A DNA stretch of 64,000 nucleotides. Source: Gordonia polyisoprenivorans (GTDB lineage Bacteria; Actinomycetota; Actinomycetes; Mycobacteriales; Mycobacteriaceae). The DNA is taken from positions 3,844,001 through 3,908,000 of the forward strand of contig NZ_CP072203.1 in assembly GCF_017654315.1 (NCBI RefSeq), in the 5' to 3' direction. This document shows, in pieces, positions 34,923 to 42,092 of this stretch (positions are counted from its first letter, which is position 1; each line of letters opens with the position of its first letter). The position numbers and the translations under genes were made by a program. A model generated the notes under the pieces. That model was not told the origin of the DNA and searched no databases. It was given only the letters and a program-made list of their open reading frames with translations.

Positions 34923-35906
34923 TCAGCCGTCTCGGTGATAGCGGAACGGCTCGACCGGCGGAGCCAGTGGCTCACGGACGGGCTCCTTCATGGCCAACTC
35001 GACGATCGTCTCAGCTCCGAACAGCCCCTCGTCGTCGTCTTTCGCGATGCGGCGCTCGATCTTCGCGGCGGTCCGCATCTTGTCGAGCGCAACCCCATGC
35101 TTAGCGAAGACTGAGGTCATGATCTTGTCGCCGGTCGCGTTCGCGGTCGCGAAGATGACGGTGTAGATCGGATGACCAGATGTGTTCGTGAACTCCAGAG
35201 GGATCGTCGTGGAGTAGCCGAGTTCACGTTCCAGCCTCCACCGCATGAGGTTCACGAGTTCCGCTCGGAAGGTCTCCGCGTTGATGACACCGTCTTTGCG
35301 GGCGTACCAGAGCTCACGCCACTGGTCAGTGTCGAACATGCGGTCCACTCGCTCGGCATATTCGGGGTCTGGCTCGTCGCCCGTGAACTGCAGTCCCCGC
35401 GGCAGCAGACCATGTCCGAAGTACAACCACAATTCGACTTTGAACCCGCGCTTGTTCTTCCGCCAGTTGGCGAGGTATCGGAGAGTCTCCCAGCGAATCT
35501 CGGCACTGAATTGATCGACCATCGCGAAGACCGCGGCGCCGCGGCGCCAGCTGTAGTCGTACGAGTCGAGGTGCCGAGGAATCACGACGTTGCAGTCGCC
35601 CGGCAGCACTACGAGGTCCCGCCCGGGGTGGGCCTGCTGAAGATCACGTCGCAGGGTCGCTGCGGTACGTGGCTGCAGCTCGCAGAGGACTACCCGATCG
35701 AACTTCGGTTCCGTCGAAAGCGCCCGGTGTCCTGACCCGAGGATGACGTTGCCAGTTCCTCGCTCGAAGTTGTCTGGCGCCCCTGCGAATAGGTCAAGGT
35801 AGAGCGTATGGCTCGCGACTTGGGAAGCGCGGGTAAACGCACCGAGGTAGTCCGAGAGTGCTTCAAGTTTGATTTTGGACCACGGACCCCACCCACGACG
35901 TCCCAC
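34923..35906 (-). CDS. tcmP: Three-Cys-motif partner protein (TcmP)
   Basis: The start is GTG 35906 with a perfect AGGAGGT site; the product is 327 residues. It shows the TcmP pattern: WSKIKLEALSDYLGAFTRA, the Rossmann-like motif TLYLDLFAGAPDN (residues 34-46), then an acidic strand VVLCELQPRTAATLRRDL as in SAM-dependent methyltransferases. Later come VFAMVDQFSAEIRWETLRYLA and VELWLYFG. TcmP proteins are named for occurring beside three-Cys-motif (DUF5131) proteins. The pair is usually co-directional, but here the two genes converge tail to tail. The enzymatic target is unknown. Confidence 0.8.
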   Translation of the reverse strand: MGRRGWGPWSKIKLEALSDYLGAFTRASQVASHTLYLDLFAGAPDNFERGTGNVILGSGHRALSTEPKFDRVVLCELQPRTAATLRRDLQQAHPGRDLVVLPGDCNVVIPRHLDSYDYSWRRGAAVFAMVDQFSAEIRWETLRYLANWRKNKRGFKVELWLYFGHGLLPRGLQFTGDEPDPEYAERVDRMFDTDQWRELWYARKDGVINAETFRAELVNLMRWRLERELGYSTTIPLEFTNTSGHPIYTVIFATANATGDKIMTSVFAKHGVALDKMRTAAKIERRIAKDDDEGLFGAETIVELAMKEPVREPLAPPVEPFRYHRDG

Positions 35907-36239
35907 GAACCACCTCCTGCGAGCGAATCTCCAGGTTGAGATACCTCGTGCAAGTATCGATGCCTGCCGGCGGTTATCACGCGAGGAGGACACACCGCGT
36001 GTCGCTGGTCACATCCACGGCGCCTCGCGGTCGCACCCCGCGCGGAGATGCTGCCCACTGCGGAGCACACTCCCGGGCCTCCGGGATATCGAGCAGTGTC
36101 GGGAACTCTTCGTGGCGCATGCGGTCCTCGGGGGTCGGTAGCGTTCACTGAGCACGATAGGAGGGTCGAAACGTTGCAGTTAGACGCGGATTTCGCGCCG
36201 ATCATGTGCACGGCAACGGGCACTTGCACCCGGAGATGC
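35907..36239. other. Leader region of tcmP and degraded island DNA
   Basis: No convincing gene is seen on either strand. The part next to 35906 must hold the tcmP promoter and its AGGAGGT site. The rest leads into integrase and excisionase remnants. Confidence 0.45.
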
Positions 36240-36418
36240 AATAGCCCGCCACCTCGCAGCCGTCGTGACGGGCTTCTGTGCGCAGTGGCCTGCGCCGTGG
36301 CGTTCCCCGCGATCAGCCTATCGATCTCGCTCGCCGGGACCAACCTCCGTCGGCCGATCTTCACGCCGCGCAAGCGACCGTCCTTCAGCTGCGCGTAGAT
36401 CAGCGACTCGGAGCACCT
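36240..36418 (-). pseudogene. Excisionase-like HTH_17 remnant
   Basis: The minus strand encodes RCSESLIYAQLKDGRLRGVK followed by IGRRRLVPASEIDRLIAG. This is the core of an HTH_17/excisionase (winged helix) domain. An in-frame TGA lies 4 codons before it, and the N-terminal helix is missing. It is a fragment left over from the older island's integration module, abutting the integrase remnant. Confidence 0.65.
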
Positions 36419-36421
36419 AAG

Positions 36422-37308
36422 AACCGCTCATCCGTCTCGCTCTGGTCTTCGCGCGCTGCAGCCCTGGGAGCAGCGTGACCGGGATCGGGAGGACGCGTCG
36501 GGCCCCGTCGGTCTTCGTGTCCGCGACCACCGCGCCGGCATCGGAGTGAACCTCTGCCGACCGCCGCCAGCATCCCCTTCTTCAGGTCAATGTAGTCCCG
36601 CCGAAGACCGGCGAGTTCCCCTCTGCGGAGTCCCATCTGGACGGCAAAGTGGTGAATGTGTTATTGGCGGTCGGCGGTCGCCTTCAAGTGTGCGGACAGC
36701 GACTGCACCTGAGCCACCGTCAGCGTCTTCGTTTCCCTCTCGCCGCGCGCGCGGGCGGCTTCACCAGACTGGCGGGGTTCCGACGCAGAGTTCCGTCCTC
36801 CACAAGTCGCTGCAGAACAGCGCGCAGTCGGGTGATCATCTTGCCGACGCTGGCGGGCGACCACGGACCGCAGGTGTCGGACGTGTACGCGGCGTTGTTG
36901 CCGGCCTTGCGCCATGTACCTGACAGCACCGTTCTTATGCCGATCTCGGACACCAGCTTCTCGATCGCTTCGCGGCGGAGGACTGCACCGGCCGGTCACC
37001 GAAACGTGCGACTGCTGGGCGCAGAACTGCGGCGTACGCGGTGACAATGTTCGATAGCCCGCCGAGTGCGTCGAGGTACGCATCCGCCGCCTCGCGTTAG
37101 GTGACGAATACCGGCGTCGCCTGCACGCCCCGGGGGAGCGATCACCGCGCCGACTGTTTGTACTCGTCGATCGCGTCCTGCACCTTACTGAACCTGGGCC
37201 TCTGCTGCTGCCGCTTACCGTCAGCTTTTCCCACCTGGACGCGGACCTCGTAGCGGGCCGCGCCGCTGGGCGGGTTACGACCTTCACGTAGTTGGGGATG
37301 CGCGTCAT
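36422..37308 (-). pseudogene. Decayed tyrosine integrase of the older island
   Basis: Successive frames give an N-terminal arm-binding piece (MTRIPNYVKVV, then GAARYEVRVQVGKADGKRQQ and FSKVQDAIDEYKQSAR). A core-binding domain follows (AADAYLDALGGLSNIVTAYAAV; WSPASVGKMITRLRAVLQRL; NPASLVKPPARAARGK). The start of the catalytic domain is present, with the first Arg box GLRRGELAGLRRDYIDLKKG and then DTKTDGARRVLPIPVTLLPG. At least three in-frame stops and several frameshifts interrupt it. The HxxR and Tyr boxes are absent, lost where the excisionase remnant begins. It cannot be active. Confidence 0.8.
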
Positions 37309-37389
37309 GCAGGTGACGGTAGACGCGATTACCGACGTTGAATCTCAACCTGTATCTTACTTGCCACCGGCGAGGCCTTCCCGGAGACG

Positions 37390-37427
37390 GGAAAACCCCT
37401 TCCGATGCTTTTCGGAAGGGGTTTTCC
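37390..37427 (-). terminator. Strong hairpin beside the left att repeat
   Basis: A perfect 16-bp stem (GGAAAACCCCTTCCGA at 37390-37405 with 37412-37427) has a 6-base loop and starts 2-3 bases after the tRNA-Pro 3' fragment. It was probably the tRNA-Pro terminator before the present element inserted. Confidence 0.7.
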
Positions 37428-37429
37428 TT

Positions 37430-37472
37430 GTCGGGCTGACAGGATTTGAACCTGCGACCACTTGACCCCCAG
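37430..37472. repeat. attL: 43-bp tRNA-Pro-derived core repeat
   Basis: Identical over 43 bases to 46851-46893. It corresponds to the anticodon loop through the 3' end of tRNA-Pro (minus strand); the 5' half of the tRNA is absent here. Sequence diverges immediately on both sides. Confidence 0.95.
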
Positions 37473-37484
37473 GTATCAATTCGG

Positions 37485-37539
37485 GGTACCGGGACGTACA
37501 TCGAGCCTGTTCACGGCACGTCTGGTACGTCCTGGTACC
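37485..37539. repeat. Inverted repeat next to attL
   Basis: Arms GGTACCGGGACGTAC (37485-37499) and GTACGTCCTGGTACC (37525-37539) are complementary at 14 of 15 positions with a 25-base spacer. Position between the core and the arm-type repeats suggests an excisionase or integration-host-type site, or a transcription barrier for the cargo gene. Confidence 0.5.
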
Positions 37540-37556
37540 CCCAGTAATTCGGGTGG

Positions 37557-37579
37557 AATGGCGCACGAAATGGCGTACG
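37557..37579. repeat. Arm-type integrase sites (left)
   Basis: Two direct repeats, AATGGCGCAC (37557) and AATGGCGTAC (37569), spaced 12 bases start to start. The same decamer occurs twice near the other end of the element (46777, 46790). These are expected binding sites for the N-terminal domain of the integrase. Confidence 0.65.
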
Positions 37580-37596
37580 TCGAACGGGTGATCGGC

Positions 37597-38418
37597 TCAC
37601 TGATCGGACGCTGATTCGTCGTCGGCTGTCACGTTCGCCCCATCGCCCGGGGGTAGTGCTTTCTGCGGCTCGGGACTTCCGAACTCGCGAATCTCGCTGA
37701 CTGTTTCACTGACGTTGGTCAGGATTCGGTTTGCCTCTTCGGTCGCGTCCGCGATTGGATTAAGGAACAGAACAAGCCCCGCCATCGCCGCGACGACCGT
37801 CTTCTTCCATTTGCCGTCCGCGAAACGGATAACCGGCACGGACAGTCCGAACAACGTCCGCGCATTCTCCATCACCGGCTCTGTACCGAAGGTCTCGGTA
37901 TTCGACAGCAACCAGTCGATGTGATCGACGAGCGTCTTGACTTGTTGAGCTAGGTCGGTCGGCAGGCCAGCTTCCTCGACTAGCTTTCGCCATTCAGCGA
38001 GCGATTCGCGCAGATTTTCCAGCTTGTCGTCAGACAGCTCCGGGTAGACCGCCCGCCGCTGGACCTCCATGTGAAGACCGAGGCCCATCAAGTGATCCAG
38101 AATCGGTAGTCGGATGATCTTTGAAGCCGGTTGGTCCGTCCTGCCCCAGCCATCCCGGAAGACAACCGCGCCATGCCAGGCCGGTACGTACTGCAAATAC
38201 AGCCGGGATTCGACCTCACCCGGGTCCAGCGAAGTTAGATGGGCCAGAACCTTGTTCATCAACCCCACCGCTTCGCCGTGCCGCAACGCGAACTCCGCCG
38301 TTCCTGGTTCTGCCCCAAGCGTCAGCTTCCAGCCTTCACCAACGGTTGTCGCCCCAGAGGTCGCAACCTTGCGCAGTATCGTGTCCAGCGCCGTTGCCGG
38401 GTTGTTCGGTATCGCCAT
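37597..38418 (-). CDS. Unknown cargo protein of the satellite-like element
   Basis: The 273-residue protein contains a mid-protein segment WHGAVVFRDGWGRTDQPASKIIRLP, helices with LENLRESLAEWRKLVEEAGLP, and one likely membrane helix near 208-225 (KTVVAAMAGLVLFLNPIAD). An acidic tail follows (DGANVTADDESASDQ). I know no named family for it. Its position, last gene before attL and set apart from the structural cluster, is where satellites usually carry accessory or anti-phage genes. Upstream lacks a ribosome-binding site, and AATACT lies 8-13 bases before the ATG, compatible with a leaderless transcript expressed in the integrated state. Confidence 0.6.
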   Translation of the reverse strand: MAIPNNPATALDTILRKVATSGATTVGEGWKLTLGAEPGTAEFALRHGEAVGLMNKVLAHLTSLDPGEVESRLYLQYVPAWHGAVVFRDGWGRTDQPASKIIRLPILDHLMGLGLHMEVQRRAVYPELSDDKLENLRESLAEWRKLVEEAGLPTDLAQQVKTLVDHIDWLLSNTETFGTEPVMENARTLFGLSVPVIRFADGKWKKTVVAAMAGLVLFLNPIADATEEANRILTNVSETVSEIREFGSPEPQKALPPGDGANVTADDESASDQ

Positions 38419-38450
38419 AATGAACGAGTATTCCAGGCGGTACGGACAGA

Positions 38451-38735
38451 TCAGGCGCGACTCACCAGGTCCATCAGTCGGTGTTCGCGCTGGAACCGAA
38501 GCATGGTGAACGCTTCGCGCATGGCGGGGTCGCCCAGGGCGCTCAGCGGCATTCCTGGGTCGTCAGGCAACCGGCAGGGGTCAGCGACCACGACGGACCC
38601 GGTTATGGCGTCCACGTCGCACTGAGCCAGGACGTACCCGCCCCCGTCGTCGGGTTTGATTCCGGCGTGCCGCAGACGGCGGCGTATTGCCCGGGGTGTG
38701 GTGCCCAGCATGGCGGCGACTTCGGCAACGTTCAT
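38451..38735 (-). CDS. Small helix-turn-helix protein
   Basis: The 94-residue protein begins MNVAEVAAMLGTTPRAIRRRLRHAGI, a MerR/HTH_17-type DNA-binding start. A strand-rich YVLAQCDVDAITGSVVV and a helical end AMREAFTMLRFQREHRLMDLV follow. It could regulate late genes or the cargo gene, or act in packaging as small terminase-like DNA recognition. The HTH plus C-terminal helices would permit the latter but do not prove it. The start ATG 38735 has AAGGGA upstream, 11 bases after the preceding structural gene. Confidence 0.65.
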   Translation of the reverse strand: MNVAEVAAMLGTTPRAIRRRLRHAGIKPDDGGGYVLAQCDVDAITGSVVVADPCRLPDDPGMPLSALGDPAMREAFTMLRFQREHRLMDLVSRA

Positions 38736-38746
38736 CGGTGGTCCCT

Positions 38747-39157
38747 TCAGTGTCGAACATTGCTCATCCCCAATGATCCGGTGAAGGTCCAGCGGCGGCG
38801 GTCGGCCACACGGGGGTCTGGTGACGGGGCCGGTAGCGCGGTGGTCTGCCAGGCGCGAACCTGGACCTGGCCCACACCACCCACCATCAGGACGCGGTAC
38901 TGGCTGGACTTCACCAGCGCGAGGACCAGACCGGCCAGCATTTCGGCCCGCCCTTGATCGAGCGCGTACACCGCGATGGTGAACGTCGGTGTGGCCAGGA
39001 CGCCGGTCCGGTCTTCGGTTCCCCCGGTCAGTGACACCTGGATGAACTCCGCCGGCCTCCGTGCCGGTACGTCGTCATGCACCGGAAGCGTGGATGTATC
39101 CACCTGTGAGGCAATGCCTTTCATCATCGTCAACAAGGCCGGGGGTGCGGGCTTCAT
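38747..39157 (-). CDS. Tail-terminator-like head-tail completion protein
   Basis: From ATG 39157, which overlaps the upstream stop (ATGA), the product is 136 residues. Its features are LTMMKGIASQV, AEFIQVSLTGGTEDRTGVLATPTFTIAVYALDQGRAEMLAGLVLALVK and WTFTGSLGMSN. This alpha/beta pattern, with aDxxRAExLa in the middle, fits siphophage tail terminators (gpU/gp17-like). Those proteins cap the tail tube and join it to the head. That such a protein is encoded without any tail-tube gene suggests it adapts a borrowed tail to the element's own head. The assignment rests on pattern and gene order. Confidence 0.65.
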   Translation of the reverse strand: MKPAPPALLTMMKGIASQVDTSTLPVHDDVPARRPAEFIQVSLTGGTEDRTGVLATPTFTIAVYALDQGRAEMLAGLVLALVKSSQYRVLMVGGVGQVQVRAWQTTALPAPSPDPRVADRRRWTFTGSLGMSNVRH

Positions 39158-39501
39158 CCGTTCACCCGCTGAAGTAGGACCACACCACCGGGGTGCCAGC
39201 CCAGCGGGTTGTACTTGCCGGAGCCAGGCACACCGTGGACTTCGTAGGTGGTGTCTGGCTCGTCCAGTAGACGGAAACGGTCCCGCGATCCCACCTGATC
39301 GACCCATCCCTTCGGAGTCAACATGACGCGATCGACCACCAGCCGGTTGTGACCTTCCGTGATCGGTTCGGACGAGTCCGGGAAGTTGAACCCGTAACAC
39401 TTTCGGTCGATTGGGTCGCCCCATTGCTCGATGGTGTTCCCGTAGTCATCTTCGCCGCCGTCGAGGAATGGCAAGTGCTGCACTGGGATTCGAGCCTTCA
39501 C
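39154..39501 (-). CDS. Head-tail stopper/connector-like protein
   Basis: A GTG start at 39501 overlaps the previous gene; the product is 115 residues. It is strand-rich: DDYGNTIEQWGDPIDRKCYGFNFPDSSEP, VVDRVMLTPKGW, YEVHGVPGSGKYNPLGWHPGGVVLLQRV. The ITEGHNRLVVDRVMLTP and GxxGxYNPxxWxPGG patterns are typical of the small beta-barrel head completion (stopper) proteins of actinobacteriophages that sit between adaptor and tail terminator. Position in the gene order agrees. Confidence 0.65.
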   Translation of the reverse strand: MKARIPVQHLPFLDGGEDDYGNTIEQWGDPIDRKCYGFNFPDSSEPITEGHNRLVVDRVMLTPKGWVDQVGSRDRFRLLDEPDTTYEVHGVPGSGKYNPLGWHPGGVVLLQRVNG

Positions 39502-39974
39502 CAGTCCGACCCACCGTGTAGCGGGTTGCCCATGAAGTCGGCGTCTTCGCCTAGAAGGAACGGGTGGACATCGGGCACCGCTGGACCCCGGGTGTCGCCG
39601 GTCAGGATCGTGGAAGCGCGCGGTCGTCGCTTGTGCTCGGCACAGATGTCGGTCAGGTCGCGGATTTCCTGGGGCTGGAACAGTCCTCCGCTACTGCCTT
39701 TCAGTGTTTCGGCGTAGTCACCGGCCTGACGCTGGATAGCAGCGCCAGAGCCGCGTTCAGCGGCCCTGAGCACAGCACCACGAAGCGTGTCTTTGACGAT
39801 TTCCTGTTGGACCGGCGTCAGGCCGGGGTATCCGGTGCCCAGGCAGGGGGCCACGCTGATGGCACGCGCCCAGGCGGATCGGATCATCGGGGTGGCCTGG
39901 TCTTCGGTCAGGTCGTCATCGAATGGACTCAGGTCACTGAACTGGATCGGTGGTGTGGGTAGCGCTGAAGTCAT
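39498..39974 (-). CDS. Head-tail adaptor-like protein
   Basis: The 158-residue protein is helical in the first two thirds (DDLTEDQATPMIRSAWARAISVAPCLG; VQQEIVKDTLRGAVLRAAERGSGAAIQ), with a Gly/Pro-rich end. The helical bundle first after the capsid gene is the usual place and shape of the head-tail adaptor (gp6/gp15-like) that docks on the portal. The portal itself is not encoded here. ATG 39974 follows a strong hairpin. Confidence 0.6.
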   Translation of the reverse strand: MTSALPTPPIQFSDLSPFDDDLTEDQATPMIRSAWARAISVAPCLGTGYPGLTPVQQEIVKDTLRGAVLRAAERGSGAAIQRQAGDYAETLKGSSGGLFQPQEIRDLTDICAEHKRRPRASTILTGDTRGPAVPDVHPFLLGEDADFMGNPLHGGSDW

Positions 39975-40001
39975 TGGTGCTCAATGCCTTTCAATGAAGG
40001 A

Positions 40002-40041
40002 GGCCCCGGGCACACACGGAGGGTTGTATGTGCCCGGGGCC
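40002..40041 (-). terminator. 13-bp GC hairpin between capsid-proximal gene and connectors
   Basis: GGCCCCGGGCACA (40002-40014) pairs perfectly with 40029-40041 across a 14-base loop. There is no clear T-tract, so it may be a partial terminator or an mRNA-stabilising hairpin. It would keep capsid mRNA high and connector mRNA low. Confidence 0.6.
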
Positions 40042-40048
40042 AGGTCAA

Positions 40049-40192
40049 TCAGCGGCGACGGCGGCGTTTGCTACCGAGGGGGCCGATCTTGCCCCCGGCC
40101 AGCTTGGTGTAGTGCTTCTTCGTCCAGCGGACACCGAACTCAGCGTTCGCGGTCCGACCCTGGGGCGTGATCTTGCCTTCAAAGTGCGCCAT
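40049..40192 (-). CDS. Small basic structural protein
   Basis: A 47-residue protein, MAHFEGKITPQGRTANAEFG then VRWTKKHYTKLAGGKIGPLGSKRRRRR, with a start 4 bases after the capsid stop. It ends in five Arg. Basic composition and tight coupling to the capsid gene suggest a minor head, cement or DNA-binding protein. No family is recognised. Confidence 0.6.
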   Translation of the reverse strand: MAHFEGKITPQGRTANAEFGVRWTKKHYTKLAGGKIGPLGSKRRRRR

Positions 40193-40196
40193 CGTG

Positions 40197-41039
40197 TCAC
40201 TCCTCGCCAATCGTGAACTTGCCGATCCGGTTGGCACGCGGGACCACGTGGCCCACACGCCAGGTCGCACGGATGGCGATCGAATCGGAGTTGAAGTAGG
40301 CGTCGGTGCTGGTGGCCACCTGGATTTCGCCGTACGCGGAGATGACTTCGGCGGAGTCGATGACCAGACCCGACGACGCGGGTACCGCTGCACTGACCAG
40401 GACCGGGATCGACAGCAACAGTGCGGCGGCGTCGGTCACGCCTGCACCGATCAGGCTGGCGTTGCTGTTCGCGGCGGTCTTGAGCTTGCGCAGCGCGGCC
40501 CAGCCGATGGGGTCTAGGACCAGGTGTGACGGTGCGGCACCGTTGGCCTGAAGTTCGGCCACCAGGTCGATCAGGGCGTCCAGGTCGTCGGCCACCGGGT
40601 CACCAGCGACCACACCAGCGATGTTGACCAGACCGGCCACCGGGGCGACGGCGGGCGAAGTCGGGGCCACCTGGGACACGAAGAGTTGATCGGCCTTCTT
40701 GGTGATGGCGCGCTTGACGCTCTTGGCCAACTGGTCGGCGGTGCCGTTCTGCTCGAACTGCTCGCGGGATACCCGGACAAGCTGGGTCACCTTGCTGGTG
40801 TACGCCAGGGCTTCGGACAGAGCCGGATCAGATTCGGGGATTTCAGCCCCCTCAGCGGTCACCTGGGCGTCGTCGTCGGCAACGTAGGCCACCCGGACGG
40901 CGATCTGGTCGCCTTCCACGGTCGCGGCCTTCGTGGACGCCTGCACGATCAGCGCGTCAGGAACGATGTCGGTCGGCGCGAAGGTCTCGACATCGGGGTG
41001 CCATGCCTTCGCGGTGTTGTTGGTTGTTGCGGTAGCCAT
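40197..41039 (-). CDS. HK97-fold major capsid protein
   Basis: From ATG 41039 (GAGGAA site 6 bases upstream) the product is 280 residues. It has the HK97-type order. A short N-arm (WHPDVETFAPTDIVPDALIVQAST) comes first, then E-loop-like VRVAYVADDDAQVTAEGAEIPESDPALSEALAYTSKVTQLVRVSREQFEQ. A spine helix (DQLAKSVKRAITKKADQLFV) and P/A-domain segments (HLVLDPIGWAALRKLK; IPVLVSAAVPASSGLVIDS; FNSDSIAIRATWRVGHVV) follow. There is no N-terminal delta/scaffold domain of about 100 residues and no protease gene nearby. It would assemble the element's own head with the separate scaffold protein. Confidence 0.85.
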   Translation of the reverse strand: MATATTNNTAKAWHPDVETFAPTDIVPDALIVQASTKAATVEGDQIAVRVAYVADDDAQVTAEGAEIPESDPALSEALAYTSKVTQLVRVSREQFEQNGTADQLAKSVKRAITKKADQLFVSQVAPTSPAVAPVAGLVNIAGVVAGDPVADDLDALIDLVAELQANGAAPSHLVLDPIGWAALRKLKTAANSNASLIGAGVTDAAALLLSIPVLVSAAVPASSGLVIDSAEVISAYGEIQVATSTDAYFNSDSIAIRATWRVGHVVPRANRIGKFTIGEE

Positions 41040-41081
41040 TGTTTCCTCATTCAGTAGTTGGATTGCGCGGGCCAACAAAAA

Positions 41082-41179
41082 AGGTGCCGACCCATGAGCG
41101 TCAATCAATCCGGGCAGCCAAGGCGATCGCTTTAGCCTAGAAAGGACACGGATTGACGAGCTTCAATGGGACGGCACCT
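41082..41179 (-). promoter_or_regulatory. Long structured RNA element / attenuator upstream of the capsid gene
   Basis: On the minus strand a 98-base segment can fold into an outer stem (41082-41095 with 41166-41179; 13 of 14 paired). An inner 8-bp stem (41099-41106 with 41151-41158) encloses a structured loop of about 44 bases. The transcript continues into six U (41077-41082), giving a terminator-like end about 35 bases before the capsid start codon. It fits a partial terminator or regulated leader. Confidence 0.6.
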
Positions 41180-41413
41180 GGCCTAAACCCAATCCGCCAC
41201 TGACGGATATATCAACAATATCAGAACTATTCTCAACTCGGGAAAAGCCCGCCCCTGCACCGATGGCGAGCAATTCCCTTTATTCAGTTATGAGCCCGGA
41301 ATAGGTATTCCCTCGTTCTCGTGGCTGAAATCTCCCGCAGCCGTAATTAACCTGGCGACCTACGTCTACCGGGGGTATGACGCACCTCACATAGGGGTAT
41401 CCCCCTGGGCTGG
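41180..41413 (-). other. AT-rich spacer between scaffold gene and structured element
   Basis: No gene is seen. The sequence is AT-richer than the rest of the element. On the minus strand TTGAGA and GATATA with a 17-base spacer (about 41208-41236) could be a capsid promoter. With 41040-41179 it makes the 374-base gap before the capsid gene. Confidence 0.4.
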
Positions 41414-41872
41414 TCAGGCGTCGATTCGGGGAGCGAATGCACCCTTCCAGGCTTCGTCCGCGTCCACCGTGGCGTCCACCCCATCGACGTTCTGGCCCTG
41501 GGTGCGATCAGGTGCCGGACGACGTGGACCATCCACGATCCCGAACCGTTCGCGTACGTCCTGCACCGCAGCACCGACCGCCGCGACATCCACCGTGCCG
41601 TCGTCGGTCAGCAGACCATCCAGGCCAGCGTCACCGCGTCCGGCCCAGAACGCTTCGGCCCGAACACCCTCGCCCAGTGCGGATTCCACCGCTGCACGCT
41701 GAAGCGCAGTCACCTGTCCCTTCAGTTGATCGACCTGTGCCCGTGCTTCGTTGCGTTCAACGCGGTACCGCGCTTCGCGATCGTTGCCGCCGCTCTGTTC
41801 GCCTGTACCTGCCTGACCCTGGTCAGTACCCGCATTCACACCCGACAGTTCGTCAGAGTTGTTGTCAGCCAT
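41414..41872 (-). CDS. Scaffold-like phage protein
   Basis: The 152-residue acidic, Gly/Gln/Asp-rich protein has a coiled-coil segment REARYRVERNEARAQVDQLKGQVTALQRAAVESAL (about 32-66). GVRAEAFWAGRGDAGLDGLLTDDGTVDVAAVGAAVQDVRERFGI follows. This layout (disordered N-terminus, coiled coil, then a DDGTVD/VRERFGI-type tail) is typical of actinobacteriophage scaffolding proteins encoded just before the capsid gene. Its ATG overlaps the previous stop. Confidence 0.75.
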   Translation of the reverse strand: MADNNSDELSGVNAGTDQGQAGTGEQSGGNDREARYRVERNEARAQVDQLKGQVTALQRAAVESALGEGVRAEAFWAGRGDAGLDGLLTDDGTVDVAAVGAAVQDVRERFGIVDGPRRPAPDRTQGQNVDGVDATVDADEAWKGAFAPRIDA

Positions 41873-42092
41873 TGCTCTTACCTTCTTCCTTGTCCATCAG
41901 TGCCACTGCTTCCAGGGTGTCCACCATCCTGTTGCTTGCTCGTAATACCGTGCGGCTCAACCACTTCACCTGTCGCTGTGCCCGCCGTAGTTCCTTCCGC
42001 GTGCTTGTCAGCTGGTGCCGTAGCTGTGCGTTCTTGGCCCGCTCTGCCTGGAGCGCACGCATACCCGGCGCACCCAGCGCGCTGTCAGTCAC
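41865..42092 (-). CDS. Small basic coiled-coil protein
   Basis: From GTG 42092, which overlaps the upstream stop, the product is 75 residues. Nearly all of it is one charged helix (RALQAERAKNAQLRHQLTS, RKELRRAQRQVKWLSRTVLR). The end overlaps the scaffold start by 8 bases. It may be a small assembly factor or capsid-size determinant, but no family is recognised. A longer reading to 42350 gives Arg/Ser-rich non-native sequence and is rejected. Confidence 0.55.
   Translation of the reverse strand: MTDSALGAPGMRALQAERAKNAQLRHQLTSTRKELRRAQRQVKWLSRTVLRASNRMVDTLEAVALMDKEEGKSNG

Noticed and set aside
40049..40393. Longer 114-residue reading of the small basic protein
   Set aside because: The first 67 residues overlap the capsid gene in another frame and are Ser/Pro/Arg-rich; the ATG at 40192 fits the coupling to the capsid stop.
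41082..41179. Interpretation of the structured element as a known riboswitch or T-box
   Set aside because: No T-box NCCA or specifier-loop pattern or known aptamer core could be recognised; only the stems and U-tract are supported.
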